Shown here piece after piece: positions 59,749 to 64,000 of a DNA stretch of 64,000 nt; positions within the stretch are counted from its first letter, which is position 1, and each line of letters opens with the position of its first letter. Position numbers and translations under genes: made by a program. This DNA is from Prochilodus magdalenae (taxonomy: Eukaryota; Chordata; Actinopteri; Characiformes; Prochilodontidae), in contig JAMWET010006760.1 in assembly GCA_024036415.1 (NCBI GenBank), positions 1,015,001 to 1,079,000 on the forward strand. The letters are read 5' to 3'. Below the pieces are notes generated by a model. It was not told the origin of the DNA. It did no database searches and saw only the letters and a program-made list of their open reading frames with translations.

Positions 59749-59823
<75 letters not shown>
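59749..59823. repeat. Long uninterrupted (AT)n microsatellite
   Basis: About 37 AT units with no substitution, longer and purer than the 7947-8046 tract. It gives an Ile-Tyr frame on both strands. Confidence 0.97.
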
Positions 59824-59826
<3 letters not shown>

Positions 59827-60651
59827 TTTGATTCGTTTTGTTTGTGCTCTTTAGCCATTTTCATTATTCTCTGAGACATGCTCATCTATCATTTTAGTCT
59901 GACAAGACATAATATAAGATGTACGATCTAACAAATTGGCAAATTAAGGCAGTATCCAGGCCAAGTAATAGTAAGTGAGACGTTAATGATGATTTTTATG
60001 ATTTATAATTCTTCAAAAAAAGTAAGTACCCAGCAGAGTTGAAAAAGGCATGCCCAAAATATCAAAGATCTTTCATATTCACTGTAGCTGAGCTGTGCTT
60101 CCTTCACTATCAACATTCCAGATAAGAACAGAGATCGGAGCTGTTGATTTGGAGTGCCATGATGTTTATATTCTTAGAGGACACCACTGCTGAGCAGGTG
60201 CTATTTAAAACCTAAATGAAGTCTCTGTCCATTTACCTACCAACCATTTAATTCGACCAATACACTGCTGTAATTGAGAGGGGATGGTTGTAGAATGGTT
60301 TACTTTACGCCCCATGAAAGCTTAGCACACATGATACCCCTTAGCATTGCTTAGTGTCCCAGTATCCTATAATGCATATAGATAATCTATAGTGAAAGTG
60401 AATGGGGAATATATGTATGCATCCTAAGAATAATACCCTAAAGGGCTTCACATGCTCTGTGGTTGGGAAGTGGATATATTTATTTGGCCTGCGTGTCAGT
60501 GTCTTCACTCCTACTTGCGATGTCATGTTACCAGCATTGATCTGTTGGCCCTCTGCACCCGCACACCCCCGGCTCCGGTCTGAAACTCACTTAGGTATGA
60601 CAGCCGAGACTGAAACAGGTCAAAACGATCTTGGGAGACATATACCTCCTG

Positions 60652-60697
<46 letters not shown>

Positions 60698-61885
60698 TCC
60701 TCCCCTCTTTCCTTCCCACCATGATATCACAAAGACAGTGGGTCATTTTTCTTTACAGTGGCCAGCACTCTCCTCCCACTCCAGCCAGGGAGGCACCCCC
60801 TGTGGTGGCAATCAGAGTGCTGACGGAACCCTGGCTGCAGTCAGCTGGTATTTTTTGCTGCCCCTTCGGCACTACCTTGACGCTCTGCAATCCTTCATAT
60901 AGCAGCTGCTTTGACACCCTCCTATATAAAGGCAATGCATCATTGGGAGGTGGGGAAGGCATCAGTTAAAGGGGCTGGAGTGGAAGCGAATGTGGGTAAT
61001 GAGTCAGAATAAGCTAAAAGAAAGAGGTGACAGCATAAAGGCCAAAACTGTGCAGCACTGCACTTTGAGATGGAAAAGGATTTTTCAAACCTGTACACAC
61101 ATCGGCGTAAATGTGTTATCACAAGTGGTTTTTCATGGTTCTTGAACGACCCTGTCTAACCTTTATAAAGAAAAAAAGGGGGAAAGAACAACAAAACAAA
61201 ACTGGACTCACAGAGAGCCACAGAACTGCAGCCTCTACTTTCCCTCTACCTTTACCCTCTACCTTTTGCTCTTCTCCAACAGGAGACCATTCGTTTTATT
61301 TGATGTATTCTCTTGAACATTGCTTACATACAAAAACAACGAGACTGATTTCGGTTAAATAATCATTCTATCGGTCTGAACAAAGGGTTTTTGGAATTTT
61401 ACCTGACATGGACTAAAATTCGAGTGATATTATCTGACTGATATTATGCAACAATTACGTTTATTTTATTAATGTAAACCCTAACACTAGCAACTGTTTT
61501 GGCAAAGTCTATTTTAGCTGCTTGAGTATAGCACAGTATACACTCATCACCAAAAGAATAGCTTTACCTGCACAGAAGTGTCAGGTTGCAGTGCGATTCA
61601 GAGAGAAAGTTAAAAATAGCCCAGAACAATAAATGCTGAACAATTTAGAATGGCACTGGCACCATTACAGTCTTTGGTGACGTTGATACAGTGTTAAGTG
61701 CAGTCATCGCAACGGTCTGTGTGCATGTAGTCCTGCGTCATGCAGCCATCTGATGTTGGCACTAACAGGATGACTCATGGAGGGTATCACTGCTCGCTGA
61801 ATATCCACAGTTGTGGTTTTTGGGTGAGGCAGGTACAGCATTAAGGCCTGTTCTTGCTTACATCACATGTGTGAATCATTTGTAT
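59824..61885. other. No gene supported; candidate conserved patch at 60510-60620
   Basis: 60510-60620 has ACTTGCGATGTCATGTTACC and CCCCCGGCTCCGGTCTGAAAC. The 166-codon plus frame 60402-60902 is the longest in the window but contains the CT tract and no domain. A VPTFV-like fragment is not recognised. Confidence 0.35.
60654..60693 (+). repeat. (CT)n microsatellite
   Basis: Pure CT run of about 19 units. Confidence 0.96.
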
Positions 61886-62835
61886 GTCTCACAATGTCAA
61901 ATCTACCCACTGTTAAGACTTAATGACTACTATAATTAAAAGTTGTGCAGTGTTTTGGGTAATGATAAGATGCCCTGTTGAACAAGTAATCTCTGCACCG
62001 CTCACATCACTGGGAAATTACAAACTGGATTCAAAATGCTTGGAAACGCATAACAATGGCACAGCCATGGCGGATGGGTTTACACGGCACATTTGGTAAT
62101 TTGTCAAATCTGCCCACTGTTAAGACTTAATGACTCCAATTGACCAAGCCAGACATTATAATAAAACACTTCGGTCCCTATACAGAAAACAAACTCTTAA
62201 ACAAAACCATCCGACACTGGGTTCTGTATTGAAGAGAAAAGGCTCCAAGCCTTATTGTCAGGTAAAATGCATACTCCTGGGTGGATTGTATTCAACAGCA
62301 ACCATATGGTACACAGCTTCTATACTTATACAGTGTTCAGGAGGTGATGTAATGCCCCTCTTGCTTTTCTATACATTTCAAAACTAGGTATTGTTACCAT
62401 TATCTCAGAGTTCATTTCACACATGCATATATTGAATGTAGTTTTAAAACTCATGTCTTCTATCAGAATGCCTGTACTTTGAAAAGACATATAAGTCCTA
62501 AATACTCAAGATGTTCCTCCATCCTAAAGTCTTTGGATTGCAAATCAAGTTGTCATGTTCTGCTTTTTGTCCCAAGGTGTAAATTAAATACTGCTCCTGG
62601 CATGGATTGTAAACACCTCCCTCAACCTCTGGGGCGTGGTTATGCTGAACTTCCCCATCAAGTGTCCGAGCATCACTACAAAGGATATAATTCTGCCCTT
62701 ATGTCGAAGTTATTAACAATTATATATTTCTTAAATGATTATCATAGTATTCCCTCACCACCAAGCTTCATTCCTGTCAGTTGATTCCTTCTGGGTGCAA
62801 CTATGTTTTGACAATAAGTGTACGTGTATTTGAGT
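61886..62835 (+). repeat. Dispersed repeat S with an internal captured duplication
   Basis: Left end TCACAATGTCAAATCTACCC (61890) and right end ACCAAGCTTCATTCCTGTCAG to TTTGAGTAGAC match the contiguous short copy at 46022-46125. Between them lie R1 (61895-61928), the 178-bp segment A (61926-62103), R2 (62102-62135) and about 620 bp of sequence with two plus frames (85 and 101 codons) without domain matches. R1 and R2 differ at one position of 34. Confidence 0.7.
61926..62103 (+). repeat. Segment A: near-identical copy of 63442-63620
   Basis: Starts ACTACTATAATTAAAAG and ends TTTACACGGCACATTTGGTAATTTG. I count about six differences over 178 positions compared with copy B (around 97% identity). 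Bounded by 34-bp direct repeats R1 and R2, which are not part of copy B. Confidence 0.92.
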
Positions 62836-63441
62836 AGACAACAAAAACAATTGAATGCAAATTACGTTATACCAATTAAAAAAAATTTAATTGCAAAAAA
62901 AAATATTTTTGCTACTGACAATACTTGTGATTAGACCATCATGGTCATGAGGGACAGGGATGCAGTCACATTGCAGGGGCTGTAAAAGGTAAGGCTCTGC
63001 CTACAGACAACAAATCTGGCTAGTGAGATGAAAGTGTGGGAGAAAGAAATTAAAATAAAATAAATGGGAAGTATCTCAGTTGTGGGACTGCAGTTTAAAT
63101 AGTAATTTGTAAAGGGCCATTTTAACGAGTATTAGAGTGTTATAATAATAACACGTGCTAAGACTCTTGCTAATAATATCATAATTGTCTAACAACATGG
63201 CCACTGACCTTACCTGGAATAAGACTTAATGCTTTTGGTCACTTTGTTGGCCTATGTCGTAGCTAATCGAAAGTAGGCAGGCCTGAAACAGCATTAATGA
63301 ACCTCGCTAACACTAGTTTGATTGCACAGCAGAAGAACCTTTGCACTGCCCTAACAATGTGCAGTTTCACACAAAACAGCTTGCCCAAAGGTCAGTCGTC
63401 TTTTCTTTCTATAGTTTGAAACTGTTTTAAATATTATCCCA
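62836..63441. other. No gene seen; unique AT-rich sequence
   Basis: Runs of A and T near 62880-62900. The part 63230-63420 is repeat-free and could be the start of the conserved block containing segment B. Confidence 0.4.
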
Positions 63442-63620
63442 ACTACTATAATTAAAAGTTGTGCAGTGTTTTGGGTAATGATAAGATGCCCTGTTGAACA
63501 AGTAACTCTCGGCACCGCTCACATCACTGGGAAATTACAAACTGGACCCAAAATGCTTGGAAACGCATAACAATGGCAGAGCCATGGCGGATGGGTTTAC
63601 ACGGCACATTTGGTAATTTG
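63442..63620 (+). repeat. Segment B: likely source copy of the 178-bp duplication
   Basis: Same sequence as 61926-62103 plus one base. Here it continues without a break into GCACACCCACCTGCACTTC and a CpG-bearing, repeat-free flank, so B looks like the original locus and A like the derived one. GGAAACGCATAACAATGGC and GCCATGGCGGATGGGTTTAC look like conserved regulatory sequence. Confidence 0.92.
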
Positions 63621-64000
63621 CACACCCACCTGCACTTCAGAGCAGCACAATTACGGGATGTCTCTGGGGCCAGAGGCCGCTCCACTCCTCACAGCAGACT
63701 GACACGCTCCTCTCCGGCCCGTCCAGCCTCGGCAGCCTGTCCGTGAAATGGATGTTAATTCCTGCTACTATCTGTCCCACACAGACTGTTCTAAAACATC
63801 TCTCTCTTTCTCTCTCTTGCTCTCTCTCTCTCACACAAACCCACACACACATACTCTGATCAGCCAAAAAATGAAGTGGAAGAAAAAGAATAGGAAACAT
63901 GAAAACATCAAACAAGCCTGTGAAATGCAAAGCAGTGAGGATTTTTTAAATCCTCATCAATAGGACTTAATGAGAATTCCATGTTCTGGACCCAGGTTAA
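63621..64000. other. No gene seen; CpG-bearing flank then CT and CA tracts
   Basis: 63621-63750 is GC-rich, repeat-free and possibly conserved. A CT/CA tract at 63798-63855 follows (TCTCTCTTTCTCTCTCTTGC, CACACACATAC). The frames on both strands derive from it. Confidence 0.45.

Noticed and set aside
60402..60902. Longest plus-strand frame (166 codons)
   Set aside because: It includes the CT microsatellite, has no domain, no conserved look and an overlapping 112-codon frame of equal quality.

Overview
This is a non-coding, vertebrate-type window, most likely from a teleost fish. The evidence is a set of Tc1/mariner relics, L2-type LINE fragments with a TGAT-rich tail, tRNA-like SINE fragments, short palindromic MITE-like repeats, and many long dinucleotide and tetranucleotide microsatellites. 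Several repeats resemble families I know from ostariophysan genomes, so a characin, catfish or relative is a reasonable guess, but that rests on memory and not on a search. I found no intact protein-coding gene, no rRNA, no convincing tRNA and no prokaryotic feature. Long open frames are either accidental or lie in microsatellites and dead transposons.

Layout. 1-5 kb: decayed Tc1 (minus strand), a SINE-like fragment and an IS630/Tc1-type transposase relic that seems to keep a 98-bp GT-AG intron (3905-4370). 5.5-6.9 kb: the best-preserved element, a 1370-bp Tc1-like transposon with 210-bp terminal inverted repeats, inserted at a TA inside a TATC microsatellite; its transposase is broken. 7-20 kb: simple repeats, a 336-bp MITE-like repeat (second copy at 32.2 kb), a 29-bp minisatellite whose units each carry TTCTAGAA (15173-15327), and likely conserved non-coding blocks. 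20.6-22.0 kb: 3' end of an L2-type LINE with its 3' UTR and tail. 22-34 kb: pairs of diverged dispersed repeats, SINEs and a Tc1 relic at 33.2 kb. 34.8-40 kb: blocks rich in ATTA cores and CpG that look like regulatory conserved elements, including a diverged tandem duplication (35.66 and 36.03 kb). 41-49 kb: dispersed repeats and microsatellites. 49.4 kb: a compound GATA/GATG/GACG array. 49.7-50.7 kb: candidate conserved block. 52.2-53.0 kb: a Tc1-type relic with a palindromic MITE-like element inside it. 55.1-55.6 kb: a second L2-type reverse transcriptase fragment, minus strand. 56.8-57.4 kb: candidate conserved block. 61.9-63.6 kb: a 178-bp segment present twice, 1.5 kb apart and nearly identical, with the upstream copy held between two 34-bp direct repeats.

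Interpretation. The absence of exons together with many repeat-poor, homeodomain-core-rich blocks suggests an intergenic or large-intron regulatory landscape of a developmental gene, which I cannot name. No genes act together here. The structures most worth checking are the 61.9/63.4 kb duplication, the TTCTAGAA minisatellite and the 35.7/36.0 kb duplication. I did not find a convincing new enzyme system.
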